A DNA stretch of 64,000 bases. It comes from Mycolicibacterium llatzerense (GTDB taxonomy: Bacteria; Actinomycetota; Actinomycetes; Mycobacteriales; Mycobacteriaceae). The stretch spans positions 88,716-152,715 of the forward strand of contig NZ_JXST01000008.1 of NCBI RefSeq assembly GCF_000878195.1, in the 5' to 3' direction. This document shows positions 45,755-55,084 of the stretch, in pieces. The notes beneath the pieces were generated by a model, which ran no database searches, was not told where the DNA came from, and saw only the letters and a list, made by a program, of their open reading frames with translations. Position 1 is the first letter of the stretch. Every line of letters begins with the position of its first letter. The position numbers and the translations under genes were made by a program.

Positions 45755-47418
45755 CAGTACATCACCGCCTGTTGCTGTTGCTGCTGCTGTTGCTGGGCAG
45801 TTTGGACGGCCTGCTGCGGCGGTCCCTCGTCAGCGGCCTGGCCGGCCGACGGTAGAGAGCGGACGACTTCGGCGGCGCCGAGCTCGTGCGTGGCGGTCGA
45901 CGCCCGCGACGCCAGCACCCAGGTGTCCTTCGAGCCGCCACCCTGACTGGAGTTGACCACCAGCGAGCCCTCCGGCAGCGCGACGCGGGTCAGCCCGCCG
46001 GGCAGCACCCAGACGTCGTCACCGTCGTTGACCGCGAACGGCCGTAGATCGACGTGCCGCGGAGCCAGCTTGTCGCCGATCCGCGTCGGCACCGTCGACA
46101 GCTGCACCACCGGTTGGGCGATCCAGCCGCGCGGGTCGGCGCGGACCTTTTTCGAGATCGTGGCGATCTCCTTCTCCGAGGCGTCCGGCCCGAAGACGAT
46201 GCCGTAGCCCCCGGAACCCTCGACCGGTTTGATCACCAGCTCGCGGATCCGGTCGAGCACTTCCTCGCACTCCTCCTCGAGCCAGCAGCGGTACGTGTCG
46301 ACGTTCGCCAGCAGCGGCTTCTCGCCGAGGTAGTACTCGATGATGGTCGGCACGTACGTGTAGACCAGCTTGTCGTCGCCGACGCCGTTGCCCACCGCGC
46401 TGGAGATGACGACGTTGCCCGCCCGCGCCGCATTGAGCAGGCCTGCGACGCCGAGCACGGTGTCGGGCCGGAACTGCATGGGGTCCAGATATATGTCGTC
46501 GATCCGCCGGTAGATGACGTCCACCTGGCGCTCGCCTTCGGTGGTCCTCATGTAGACGACGTTGTCGCGACAGAACAGGTCGCGGCCCTCGACGAGCTCG
46601 ACGCCCATCTGCCGGGCCAGCAGCGAGTGCTCGAAGTAGGCGGAGTTGTAGACGCCCGGAGTGAGAACCACCACGGTCGGGTCCGCTTCGTTGGACGCCG
46701 CCGCGTTGCGCAGCGCCCGCAGCAGGTGCGACGAGTAGTCGCCGACGGCCCGGACCCGGTGCGTGGCGAACAGGTTGGGGAAGACGCGGGCCATGGTGCG
46801 CCGGTTCTCCATCACGTAGGACACCCCCGACGGCGAGCGCAGGTTGTCCTCGAGCACCCGGAAGTCGCCCTTGTCGTCGCGAACCAGGTCGATGCCCGCG
46901 ACGTGGATGCGGACGCCGTTGGGCGGGGCGATGCCGACCGCCTCGCGGTGGAAGTGCTCGCACGAGGTCACCAACCGGCGCGGGATCACCCCGTCACGCA
47001 GGATCTCCTGATCGCCGTAGACGTCGTCGAGGTACATCTCCAGCGCCTTGACCCGCTGCTTGATGCCTTTTTCCAGCTTTGCCCACTCGGCGGCCGCGAT
47101 GACTCGGGGCACCAGGTCCAGCGGGAACGGCCGTTCCTGACCGGACAGCGAGAACGTGATGCCCTGATCGGTGAACGCGCGGCCGAGTGCTTCGGACCGG
47201 GCCGCCAATTCGGACGTGTCCGACGGCGCCAGCTCGGCGAAGACGCCTTTGTAGAGGCCGCGCACGACGCCCTGGGCGTCGAACATCTCGTCGTACGCCT
47301 CGGCATAACTGTCGACGTCGTCGTAGCCGTTGAAGACGCCGTCGTAGCGATTCCCTGGGGTGGTTGGCCGCGACCGTACGGGTCCACTGCGCGATGTCCG
47401 TGGGCTCATGCCAGACAT
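45754..47418 (-). CDS. Circularly permuted ATP-grasp protein (Rv2411 type) with polyglutamine tail
   Basis: Protein of 554 aa. YDEMFDAQGVVRGLYKGVF near the start and the ATP-grasp core (VYMRTTEGERQVDVIYRRID, IKPVEGSGGYGIVFGPD) identify the circularly permuted ATP-grasp group, predicted peptide ligases. The C-terminus ends with nine Gln (45769-45795) and AVMY. ATG at 47418 or 47409. First of the three-gene operon. Confidence 0.87.
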   Translation of the reverse strand: MSGMSPRTSRSGPVRSRPTTPGNRYDGVFNGYDDVDSYAEAYDEMFDAQGVVRGLYKGVFAELAPSDTSELAARSEALGRAFTDQGITFSLSGQERPFPLDLVPRVIAAAEWAKLEKGIKQRVKALEMYLDDVYGDQEILRDGVIPRRLVTSCEHFHREAVGIAPPNGVRIHVAGIDLVRDDKGDFRVLEDNLRSPSGVSYVMENRRTMARVFPNLFATHRVRAVGDYSSHLLRALRNAAASNEADPTVVVLTPGVYNSAYFEHSLLARQMGVELVEGRDLFCRDNVVYMRTTEGERQVDVIYRRIDDIYLDPMQFRPDTVLGVAGLLNAARAGNVVISSAVGNGVGDDKLVYTYVPTIIEYYLGEKPLLANVDTYRCWLEEECEEVLDRIRELVIKPVEGSGGYGIVFGPDASEKEIATISKKVRADPRGWIAQPVVQLSTVPTRIGDKLAPRHVDLRPFAVNDGDDVWVLPGGLTRVALPEGSLVVNSSQGGGSKDTWVLASRASTATHELGAAEVVRSLPSAGQAADEGPPQQAVQTAQQQQQQQQQAVMY

Positions 47419-47508
47419 GCTGCATCAACCTGGCGGTTTCGGCAGGGCAAGTAGATATTCACCGATATGCTCAGGGTCGTCGCCAGCCAGTGCGCGCACT
47501 CCGCGCTT

Positions 47509-47537
47509 TGGGGTTTTCGCGTGGACGCTGGTAACCT
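47509..47537 (+). promoter_or_regulatory. Putative rpsT promoter
   Basis: TTGGGG (47509-47514), 17-nt spacer, TAACCT (47532-47537) fits a SigA-type promoter and would give a leader of about 95 nt to rpsT. Ribosomal protein S20 is often autoregulated through its leader, but no specific structure is identified here. Confidence 0.5.
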
Positions 47538-47638
47538 GAACAGTCGCTGCCCGTTGACGGGCGAAGAGCGCAGACTTAAGACCGAGCATGCTCCTCCGGA
47601 GAACATGCCCAAAATGAGATTTAGAAGGAACGACACGC

Positions 47639-47899
47639 GTGGCCAACATCAAGTCGCAGGAAAAGCGCATCCGCACCAACGAGATTGCCCGTCTGCGTAA
47701 CCAGTCGGTGAAGTCCGCGCTGCGTACCGCCATCCGCGGCTTCCGTGAGGCCGTCGACGCGGGCGAGAAGGACAAGGCCGGCGAGCTGCTCGCCGCCACC
47801 AACCGCAAGCTGGACAAGGCCGCCACCAAGGGTGTCATCCACAAGAACCAGGCCGCCAACAAGAAGTCGGCGCTGACCCTGGCCTTCAACAAGCTCTGA
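47639..47899 (+). CDS. rpsT: 30S ribosomal protein S20
   Basis: Basic helical protein of 86 aa starting [20 protein letters not shown] and ending [18 protein letters not shown], diagnostic of S20, which binds 16S rRNA. GTG start with AGAAGGAA upstream. It converges with holA across a strong terminator. Confidence 0.97.
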   Translation: MANIKSQEKRIRTNEIARLRNQSVKSALRTAIRGFREAVDAGEKDKAGELLAATNRKLDKAATKGVIHKNQAANKKSALTLAFNKL

Positions 47900-47922
47900 G
47901 CTCAGCCTCGTAGTTTTCGCGA

Positions 47923-47958
47923 AACCGCGGCCCGATGATCGGGCCGCGGTTTTGTTGT
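47923..47958. terminator. Terminator between rpsT and holA
   Basis: AACCGCGGCCCGAT (47923-47936) and its exact complement (47938-47951) around a one-base centre, followed by TTGTTGT on the rpsT side. Strong intrinsic terminator for rpsT and possibly bidirectional. Confidence 0.85.
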
Positions 47959-47965
47959 GTTCGCC

Positions 47966-48928
47966 TCAGCTGTCGGCCAGCTCGGCGACGCGACGCACCG
48001 CCGATTCCAGCGCGTAGTCGGCACTCGCCGCGGCGCCTTTGACGTCGGCGTTCAACGCCGCGACCACCCGCAGCGCCTCGGCCACGGTGTCCCGGGACCA
48101 GCGCCGGGCCTGCTTCTGTGCTTTCTGCACCCGCCACGGCGGCATGCCCAGCTCCCCCGCCAACCGGTAGGGATCTCCCGACTGTCCACCGACCCGCGCG
48201 ATCGAATGCACCGCCTCGGCCAGCGCATCGGCCAGCACCACATGCGGTACCCCGCCGGCCATCGCCCAGCGCAGCGCTTCGGCGACGCCGCTCACGTCAC
48301 CCGAGACGGCCTTGTCGGCAATGTCGAAGCCGTTCACCTCCGCCTTGCCGGAGTGGTAGCGACGCACTGCCGCGGCATCGATCTGACCTCCTGTGTCCGC
48401 GACCAGCTGCGAGCAGGCAGCGGCGAGTTCGCGGATGTCCGAGCCGACCGAGTCGAGCACGGCGGTGATCGCGTCGTCGCTGACCTTCACCTTCAACGAC
48501 CGGAATTCCTTGCGCACGAAGTCGGCGCGCTCGGCGGGCTTGGCGATCTTCGCGCACAGATGCACCTCGGCACCAAGCTTTTTCAGCTGATCAGCCAGCG
48601 CCTTGGCGCGGCCGCCACCGGAATGCACGACGACGAGCATGGTGCCGCCGGGCAGGTCGGCCGCGGCATCGGCGATGAGAGCGACGGCGTCCTTGCCCGC
48701 TTCGGCGGCGGACTCCAGGACCACCACGCGTTCCTCGGCGAACAGCGACGGGCTCAGCAGTTCGGCGAGCTCACTGGTGGACACATCACCGGCCCGGAGT
48801 CGGTCCACCGGCACGTTGTCGTTGCCGGCCAGCTTGCGTGCAGCCCGCAACACCTCGGCCACGGCCCGCTCGACCAGCAGTTCCTCGTCGCCCAACACCA
48901 GATGCAACGCCTCGGTCGATCCACTCAC
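47966..48928 (-). CDS. holA: DNA polymerase III subunit delta
   Basis: Clamp-loader subunit of 320 aa. It has the opening [32 protein letters not shown] and the C-terminal collar helices ([18 protein letters not shown]), as in HolA. Opens the beta clamp for loading. Same position as Rv2413c. Confidence 0.92.
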   Translation of the reverse strand: MSGSTEALHLVLGDEELLVERAVAEVLRAARKLAGNDNVPVDRLRAGDVSTSELAELLSPSLFAEERVVVLESAAEAGKDAVALIADAAADLPGGTMLVVVHSGGGRAKALADQLKKLGAEVHLCAKIAKPAERADFVRKEFRSLKVKVSDDAITAVLDSVGSDIRELAAACSQLVADTGGQIDAAAVRRYHSGKAEVNGFDIADKAVSGDVSGVAEALRWAMAGGVPHVVLADALAEAVHSIARVGGQSGDPYRLAGELGMPPWRVQKAQKQARRWSRDTVAEALRVVAALNADVKGAAASADYALESAVRRVAELADS

Positions 48929-48961
48929 CCGTTGATCGTTTCATGGCGAGCGGACACGCAC

Positions 48962-50320
48962 TCACACGCTCCAGGCCAGCCGGAACTTCTCGGCCAGTTC
49001 GGTGTCGGACAGGTCGCCGTAGTTCTGCTGCTCATAGCCACGCACGCCCAGCACGGCGTCGACCGCCGCGTCCCCGAGGATGTCGCGGACCACGGCGCTG
49101 GCGCGCAGCGCGTCGAGCACCTCGGCCTGCTTCGCCGGCAGCGTCACCACGCCGGCCTGCTCGCGTTGTGCTGCCGTCAGGGACGCCGGATCGACGGTGA
49201 CTTCGGGTGGCAGCGGCAGTTTCCGGCTGATGCCGTCGAGCGCCAGCCCGAGGATGGTCGCCGAGGCGAGGTACGGATTGGCCGACGGGTCGACGATCTT
49301 CACCTCGGCGTTGGCGCCGTACGGATTTCCCGACGCGGCGCTGACGAACCGGACGGCGGCCTCGCGGTTCTCGGTGCCCCAGCAGACGGTGGCACCCGAC
49401 CAGCTCCCCGGCTGGATGCGCAGCCCCGACACGATCGAGCCGCACAAGACACCCTGCGCGCCGGGCAGACCGGCCAGCAGTCCTGCGACCGCCGACTCGC
49501 CGACCGCCGTCATACCGCATGCGCCCGAACCGCCCGAGAACACCGGCACCCCGTCGCGGCACAGCGAAAAATGTTGATGCGCACCAGAACCCACGCTGCC
49601 GACGAAAGGCACCGGCGACAGACTGATGCGCAGACCGTGGCGGCGGGCCACCCGGCTGATGATGATCCGGGCCAGCACCAGCTGCTCGGCGGCAGCCACC
49701 GGATCACGAGGCACCAGCGAGAATTCGAATTGGTTGGCCCCGTATTCGGGATGGAACTGTTCGATCGCCACGTCCGCCGCGGCGGATGCGTCCATCACGT
49801 CGCGGACAAATCCTTCGAATTCGAGCACGCCGGCCAGCCCGTACTGCGCCCACATTGCGGACGGCAGCTGAGCGCCATCGGGGCCGACGAGCACGAACTC
49901 GACCTCATGCCCCACGGTGGCCGTCAACCCGGCGCCGGCCAATCTTTGCGTAACCCGTTGCAGCACACCGCGACCGCAGTGCGGGTCGGGGTTGCCGTCC
50001 TGCGCGAAGAACGCACCGGGCGCCCAGGCGAGTCCGTCACCGAGCATGCGGAGTCCCGCCAGGTCGATGCGTACCCGCCGATCCCCGACCACGCCAGTCT
50101 GGTCGCCGAACACGATGCCGGTCTGATCGATCGCGAACACATGCCACGTCGGGCTGGTGCCGAGCCCGTGTTCGGCGAACCCCGCCACCCGGCTCAGCGG
50201 AACCACTTTGACCTGTGTCAGTCCTGCGGCGTTGACCACCGTGCCGATCAGGGTCCCCACACCGGCCGCCTCGAGCGCCGCAACCGCCGCTGCCACGGAC
50301 CCGGCCGGATCGTCATTCAC
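48962..50320 (-). CDS. Glutamine synthetase-family protein with altered active-site motifs
   Basis: Protein of 452 aa with the GS fold: HEVEFVL, HPEYGANQFEFSLVP and GSGAHQHFS. It resembles the GlnA3/GlnA4 (gamma-glutamylpolyamine or amine ligase) group more than GlnA1. Two usual residues differ: the K-P signature before the GSG loop reads S-P (LSPVPFVGSVGSG), and the late Arg motif reads EVKIVDPSANPYLA, with Lys for Arg. It lies between holA and comEC. Substrate unknown; it may act on an amine other than ammonia or be inactive. Confidence 0.78.
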   Translation of the reverse strand: MNDDPAGSVAAAVAALEAAGVGTLIGTVVNAAGLTQVKVVPLSRVAGFAEHGLGTSPTWHVFAIDQTGIVFGDQTGVVGDRRVRIDLAGLRMLGDGLAWAPGAFFAQDGNPDPHCGRGVLQRVTQRLAGAGLTATVGHEVEFVLVGPDGAQLPSAMWAQYGLAGVLEFEGFVRDVMDASAAADVAIEQFHPEYGANQFEFSLVPRDPVAAAEQLVLARIIISRVARRHGLRISLSPVPFVGSVGSGAHQHFSLCRDGVPVFSGGSGACGMTAVGESAVAGLLAGLPGAQGVLCGSIVSGLRIQPGSWSGATVCWGTENREAAVRFVSAASGNPYGANAEVKIVDPSANPYLASATILGLALDGISRKLPLPPEVTVDPASLTAAQREQAGVVTLPAKQAEVLDALRASAVVRDILGDAAVDAVLGVRGYEQQNYGDLSDTELAEKFRLAWSV

Positions 50321-50350
50321 GTCAATAATTCTGCATCGCGCCGCCGGGGT

Positions 50351-51820
50351 TCATGGGCGTATCGCATTTCCTCGTCGCCGGCGCCATGCGGCCACCAACA
50401 GCGCCACTGCCATTGTTGTCGCGCCGAGCAACAACGCACCGCCCCAACCTGACGGAACGCTGACCGCCGCCCCGGGGACCGCGGCACTCCACCGCGCGAC
50501 ATGCAGCAGCCACCACAGTTCCGGCCCGGTGAACCTGATCAGCAGTTGCGCCGCGGCGGGCCAGCACCACGCCATAGCCGCAGCCGCGGTGCCGAGGACG
50601 GTGATAGGCGGAATGATCGGAGCGACAAGCAGATTGGCGACCACCGCGACCAGACTCAGGCTGCCCGATATCGCCGCAACCAACGGCGCCGTGACGAGTT
50701 GCGCGGCGACGGCCACGCAGACAGCGTCAGCGATCAACTTCGGCCAGCCGCGACCCACCAGGCGGCGCGACCACCCCGGCGCGATGACGACAAGTCCCGC
50801 CGTCGCCACCACCGACAGCGCGAATCCGGCGTCCACCGCGAGCGCCGGCGAAATGACCATCAGTACCAGCACACTGGCCGACAACGCCGGGATGGCCTGC
50901 CGCCGCCGATGCACCAGCATCCCCATCAACATCACCGAACCCATTGCGGCGGCGCGCAATACGCTCGGCGACGGTTGCACGATGACGACGAACGCGAACA
51001 GCGTCACCGCTGCCAACCCGACAGCGATCCGAGGTCCGACCAGTGCCGCGCTCAGCAGCACCGCTCCGCACACGATGGTCACGTTCGCGCCCGATACTGC
51101 GGTCAAGTGCGTCAGCCCAGCGCGCCGGAACGCGGCGGTGGTGTCCGACTCGACCGCCGACACGTCGCCCAGCACGAGTCCCGGGAGCATCGCCGCCTGA
51201 TCCGGCGGCAGCGACAGCCGTGCGGCCTCGCCGAATTCAGCCCGCAGGTGTGCCGCCGCGCGCTGCCCGGTCGACGCCGTCCCGAATCGGGGCGCGCCCA
51301 CCGCGGCCAGCACTGCCACCGACAGGTCCCGCCGCTTCGGCCGGATGACCCTGGCCCGGAACGCCATCGGTCGACCCACGCCGACCTCCGAATAGCCGAT
51401 GGCCGGAGCGAAAACCATGACCCGCCCGGATGATTCGGTGTCCTGCAGCCGCTGCAACGACGCCGTGAACATCAGCCGACCACCCTGGATGGCCTTCGGG
51501 GACTCGGCCGGCGTGACGGTCACCGTCACCGTCGTGCCGAACCGTGACGCCAGAGGATGGGTGTCGACCGCGTGCACGCGCACCGTCGCGACGATCGCGA
51601 ACGCCGCACCCACCGCCGCCACTGCGAGCACCGCGGGCCAGCGCACCGAACCCACCCACAGACCGACGCCCACGACGGCCGCCACCGCGACGACGACCGC
51701 TGCCAGGGCTGCCCACGGCCCCCACCACACGCCGACCGCGGTCACCGTCCAGCACGTCAGTGCGGCCGGCACCAATCGCAGGTCGATGCCGGGGACGTCC
51801 GGCACCGGGGCTCCCGTCAC
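50351..51820 (-). CDS. comEC: ComEC/Rec2 DNA-uptake channel protein (short form)
   Basis: Polytopic membrane protein of 489 aa with the competence domain: LPGLVLGDVSAVESDTTAAFRRAGLTHLTAVSGANV and about ten helices. The C-terminal metallo-beta-lactamase domain of longer ComEC proteins is missing, as in other mycobacteria. GTG overlaps the comEA stop by 4 nt. Imports single-stranded DNA in competent bacteria; a role in mycobacteria is unproven. Confidence 0.88.
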   Translation of the reverse strand: MTGAPVPDVPGIDLRLVPAALTCWTVTAVGVWWGPWAALAAVVVAVAAVVGVGLWVGSVRWPAVLAVAAVGAAFAIVATVRVHAVDTHPLASRFGTTVTVTVTPAESPKAIQGGRLMFTASLQRLQDTESSGRVMVFAPAIGYSEVGVGRPMAFRARVIRPKRRDLSVAVLAAVGAPRFGTASTGQRAAAHLRAEFGEAARLSLPPDQAAMLPGLVLGDVSAVESDTTAAFRRAGLTHLTAVSGANVTIVCGAVLLSAALVGPRIAVGLAAVTLFAFVVIVQPSPSVLRAAAMGSVMLMGMLVHRRRQAIPALSASVLVLMVISPALAVDAGFALSVVATAGLVVIAPGWSRRLVGRGWPKLIADAVCVAVAAQLVTAPLVAAISGSLSLVAVVANLLVAPIIPPITVLGTAAAAMAWCWPAAAQLLIRFTGPELWWLLHVARWSAAVPGAAVSVPSGWGGALLLGATTMAVALLVAAWRRRRGNAIRP

Positions 51821-52629
51821 ACCTTGACCAGCTCACGCAGTTTCTCCAGCCGACTCGGGCCGATGCCGTCGACCTCACCCAGCTGGTCGACGCTCGCGAA
51901 TCGGCCGTTGGCGGTACGCCAGGCCACGATCGCTTTCGCCATGACGGGGCCGATACCCGGCAAGCCGTCGAGTTGCTCCTCTGTCGCGGTGTTCAGATCG
52001 ACCGGCCCTTTGGGATCCTTGCCCCCATCGGGCGGCCCTTTCTCCGGCGCGGTGGACGTCGCGCCGGCCGAACTGCGCATCACCGCCGGCGCACCCACCG
52101 GCGCGGTGATGCCGACCAGAATCTGCTCGCCGTCGGCCACCTTGCGGGCCATGTTCAAGCCGACCAGGTCGGCGCCGGCCAGCGCTCCCCCGGCGGCCGT
52201 CACCGCGTCGGCGATGCGAGCACCTGCCGGGAGCGTCACCAAACCCGGCTTGTGCACCAGGCCCGCCACGCTGACCACGACGTCCTCGGCCTTCCCCGGT
52301 GGCGCAGGCGGCCCCGGCGCGGAGGACGAAACCATCTGCACCGGAGGCAGTTTCGCCGCGGTCACCGGTGGCTTGTCATCACCGAGCACGGCGATCACCG
52401 TCACCAGGACCGCGACCACGCCGACCACCGCGAGCGCGATCACCCCCGCACGCCCGGGATCGGCCCGCACCGATGCGAGCCAGCCGGGACTGCCGGGTAC
52501 CGCGTCGGGCAGCCAGCGCGACAGCGAGGTGTCGTCGTTCGGGTCGGATGCGACGTCGGGGTCCGTCGTGTCTCCCGGCTGTGCGGTCAGTCGCCGCTGG
52601 GTCCGGTCGATCGGTGTCTGCGTGACCAT
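51817..52629 (-). CDS. comEA: ComEA helix-hairpin-helix DNA-binding protein
   Basis: Protein of about 270 aa: cytosolic head, one transmembrane helix (AGVIALAVVGVVAVLVTVIAVL), a SLBB-like domain (VVSVAGLVHKPGLVTLPAGARIADAV), a linker and a C-terminal HhH pair (VDLNTATEEQLDGLPGIGPVMAKAIV). Binds DNA outside the membrane for ComEC. Start uncertain: ATG 52629 chosen; a GTG at 52686 adds 19 residues. Confidence 0.87.
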   Translation of the reverse strand: MVTQTPIDRTQRRLTAQPGDTTDPDVASDPNDDTSLSRWLPDAVPGSPGWLASVRADPGRAGVIALAVVGVVAVLVTVIAVLGDDKPPVTAAKLPPVQMVSSSAPGPPAPPGKAEDVVVSVAGLVHKPGLVTLPAGARIADAVTAAGGALAGADLVGLNMARKVADGEQILVGITAPVGAPAVMRSSAGATSTAPEKGPPDGGKDPKGPVDLNTATEEQLDGLPGIGPVMAKAIVAWRTANGRFASVDQLGEVDGIGPSRLEKLRELVKV

Positions 52630-52870
52630 GTTCGCGACGCTAGGCACCAGCTCCGACCGGGACGCCCAGAAAACCCGCCAAAACACCCCGCCTGTGGATC
52701 AATCGCGTTCTGTGGATGATGTCGAGATGCAAACAACGGACCGTTGAAGCACGAGGAACAGCGACCGATGATGTTGATACGCAACGCAGAACCGCAGATG
52801 GACGGTCCGACGAGCCGCGACCATGAATCGCACATGGCCGTGGCCCGTTGGGACCAGCGCAGCGCTCCAA

Positions 52871-53134
52871 CTACCTCGCCAGTGGGGTGAGCAGGTCGGA
52901 GAAGGGATCCAGCACGCTGTTCTCGCCGTTGGGATACGTCGAATCGATGAACCGATCGACGTTGGTCTGGAAGGTTCTGAAGAAGTGCGTGGTGACCGCA
53001 GTGGTGTGGTGTGGCCCGGGAACCATGGGTTTCGGTTTGGCTTGGGCTACGCCAGCCCCAAACCCGAGACCTGCGCCGGCGACGAGCGCCGCCATGCCGG
53101 CCACACCAGCGATTTTGGCAAACGAACTCTTCAT
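52871..53134 (-). CDS. Small secreted protein
   Basis: Protein of 87 aa with a clear signal peptide (MKSSFAKIAGVAGMAALVAG, cleavage after GVAQA) and a 55-residue mature part with His-His and aromatic residues (PGPHHTTAVTTHFFRTFQTN). AGGAG 6 nt before the ATG. No family recognised. Upstream of comEA on the same strand, probably its own unit. Confidence 0.7.
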   Translation of the reverse strand: MKSSFAKIAGVAGMAALVAGAGLGFGAGVAQAKPKPMVPGPHHTTAVTTHFFRTFQTNVDRFIDSTYPNGENSVLDPFSDLLTPLAR

Positions 53135-53203
53135 GACTACTCCTTGAGTTTGAGTACGTCCGATGTGTTGAGTTGGTCGACCGCTATGTACACGAGGTAC
53201 AGC

Positions 53204-53557
53204 TCACCGATGGTTCAATCTCAGCAAATTCTGCGCGGACACCATGCCGAGACTGCTCGCATCGTTCGCCATCTTCAGTAGCAGCCCGATGGTGACGCCG
53301 ATGCCAGTTGGCACCTCGTCGATGTTGTAGATGTTGAATGGCCTTGCGAACGTTCCGAATCAGCCACCGGCCGCGCAATGCCCGGCGGTACTGCCCGTCA
53401 ATCCACGGGCCTGCCGCGCGATCGCCCCGGCCGATTGATTCCGCACAGCCACACCCCAAAGCCGCCGACTGACAGCTAACTTTGTTGGATCGCTTCCTGG
53501 ATTGGCGAGCAAAGGCCGTTTATCAATCTTCCTGGCATCTCGACAGATGATGATCAT
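53204..53557 (-). pseudogene. Possible gene remnant in a gene-poor stretch
   Basis: The 53135-53641 interval has no convincing gene. One minus-strand frame runs 118 codons with a single TGA at 53360-53362. After it the reading is FGTFARPFNIYNIDEVPTGI followed by GVTIGLLLKMANDASSLGMV, which looks like protein. Before it come TAGHCAAGG and a basic N-terminal part. The AGHCA...RPFxIYN order faintly recalls the C-terminus of class V aminotransferases. No ribosome site. Treat as a remnant or chance frame. Confidence 0.22.
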
Positions 53558-53641
53558 CCGACCACCGGGACCCGCGAAGGCCTGTAGACACCTGCGGCAT
53601 AGTGTCTAGCGAAAGCGCCCAGCCCCAACGAGGAGGCCTCC

Positions 53642-54703
53642 ATGACCGGCACACCGAATGAAGCCCGACCACTCCGTGTCATCCAGTGGACCACCGGCAA
53701 CATCGGCAGGCGGTCCCTGCACGCCATCATCGCCCGTGACGACATGGAGCTGGTCGGCGTCTACGCATACGGCGCCGAGAAGGTCGGCGTCGACGCCGCC
53801 GAGCTGGCCGGCTGGCCCACACCCACCGGCATCAAGGCCACCAACGACATCGAGGAGCTCGTCGCCCTCAAGCCCGACGCCTGCTGCTACAACCCGATCT
53901 GGCCCAGCGTCGACGAGCTGGTCCGGCTGCTCGAGTCCGGCATCAACGTCTGTTCCACCGCGGCCTGGATCACCGGCGGCAAGCAGTCCCCCGAGGACCT
54001 GGCGCGCATCCAGAAAGCCTGCGAGACAGGCAATTCCACGATCTTCGGCAGCGGCGCGCACCCTGGCCTGACGAACATGATGGGCATGGTGCTGTCCAGC
54101 GCGTGCGAGAGCGTCGACGAAATCCGCATCACCGAGTCGGTCGACTGCGGCGTCTACGAATCGGCGGGCACCATGGCCGCGATGGGCTTCGGCAAGGACC
54201 CGGAGACGCCGGGCCTGGCCGAGAGCGTGCGCCTGGAGAGCGAGGTGTTCGCCGAATCAGCCGCGATGATGGCCGACGCCATCGGCGCCAAGCTGGACCG
54301 GATCGACTTCGACGTCACATTCACCGCGGCCGACGAGGACTCCGACCTAGGTTTCATGCAGATCCCGAAGGGCACCGTCGCCAGTGTCTACGGGTATCAC
54401 CGCGGCTGGGTCGGCGACAAGAATGTCGTCAGCGTCGGCTTCAACTGGATCATGGGCAACCACGTCACGCCGCCGAAGCCGGTGGCACATGGTCACGTGA
54501 TCCAGGTGTTCGGTGTGCCCAACATGCGCACCGTGGTGTACTGCCTGCCGTCGAAGGACTGGAGCGAGGTGAGCCTCAACGGCCTGGGCATGATCTACAC
54601 CGCGCTGCCGGCGACCAACGCAGTGCCGGCAGTGGTGGCCGCCGCGCCGGGCATCCTTACGCTCAAAGATCTGCCGCCGGTCACCGGCCGGTTCGCCGGC
54701 TAG
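53642..54703 (+). CDS. Dihydrodipicolinate reductase-like NAD(P)-dependent dehydrogenase
   Basis: Protein of 353 aa with an N-terminal Rossmann fold (LRVIQWTTGNIGRRSLHAII) and the pattern of the mycobacterial DapB-like/amine-dehydrogenase-like family: VCSTAAWITGG, SGAHPGLTNMMG and ESAGTMAAMGFGKDP. Members are multiplied in mycobacteria and largely uncharacterised. AGGAGG before the ATG. No linked pathway genes. Confidence 0.78.
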   Translation: MTGTPNEARPLRVIQWTTGNIGRRSLHAIIARDDMELVGVYAYGAEKVGVDAAELAGWPTPTGIKATNDIEELVALKPDACCYNPIWPSVDELVRLLESGINVCSTAAWITGGKQSPEDLARIQKACETGNSTIFGSGAHPGLTNMMGMVLSSACESVDEIRITESVDCGVYESAGTMAAMGFGKDPETPGLAESVRLESEVFAESAAMMADAIGAKLDRIDFDVTFTAADEDSDLGFMQIPKGTVASVYGYHRGWVGDKNVVSVGFNWIMGNHVTPPKPVAHGHVIQVFGVPNMRTVVYCLPSKDWSEVSLNGLGMIYTALPATNAVPAVVAAAPGILTLKDLPPVTGRFAG

Positions 54704-54714
54704 TTCAAAAGCAT

Positions 54715-54927
54715 TCACAGCCGGTACATTTCGCGTGCCATCAGCGCGTCCTCGATGTAGCCGACGTGGGTTTCGAACACCGGGCTCGCAGTGTGCTCGG
54801 CGGCGAGCCAGGTGCGCGCCTGCGCGACCGCCCGTTCCACCGTCGTGAACCACCGAGGCGCGGTGGGTGCGTGAATCGGCAGGGCGTGGGTCCAGCCGAG
54901 GTGCATGGTGTGGCTCATCGTCGTCAC
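54715..54927 (-). CDS. Hypothetical 70-aa protein
   Basis: ORF MTTMSHTMHLGWTHALPIHA with VERAVAQARTWLAAEHTASP following; GAAAGGTG lies just upstream of the ATG. Small, with no membrane segment and no recognised domain. It converges with the DHDPR-like gene. Codon usage looks coding in the second half (EDALMAREMYRL). Confidence 0.5.
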   Translation of the reverse strand: MTTMSHTMHLGWTHALPIHAPTAPRWFTTVERAVAQARTWLAAEHTASPVFETHVGYIEDALMAREMYRL

Positions 54928-55084
54928 CTTTCAATCGGGTCAGCGGCGAGGGGTGCCGCTCTTGATTTCAGAGTGCGGTGACGGCGACTCCTGAGCGCGA
55001 GTAGACAGGTACTCGAAACCGAGCCCGCGTGGCGGTCCCCTACCTGTGTAGTTGGGCCTGCGCGACCCGATCTGCCAACTGCCC

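Noticed and set aside
53360..53362. In-frame TGA read as selenocysteine
   Set aside because: No SECIS-like hairpin is evident after the TGA, the frame has no start codon or ribosome site, and the similarity to any selenoprotein is too weak.
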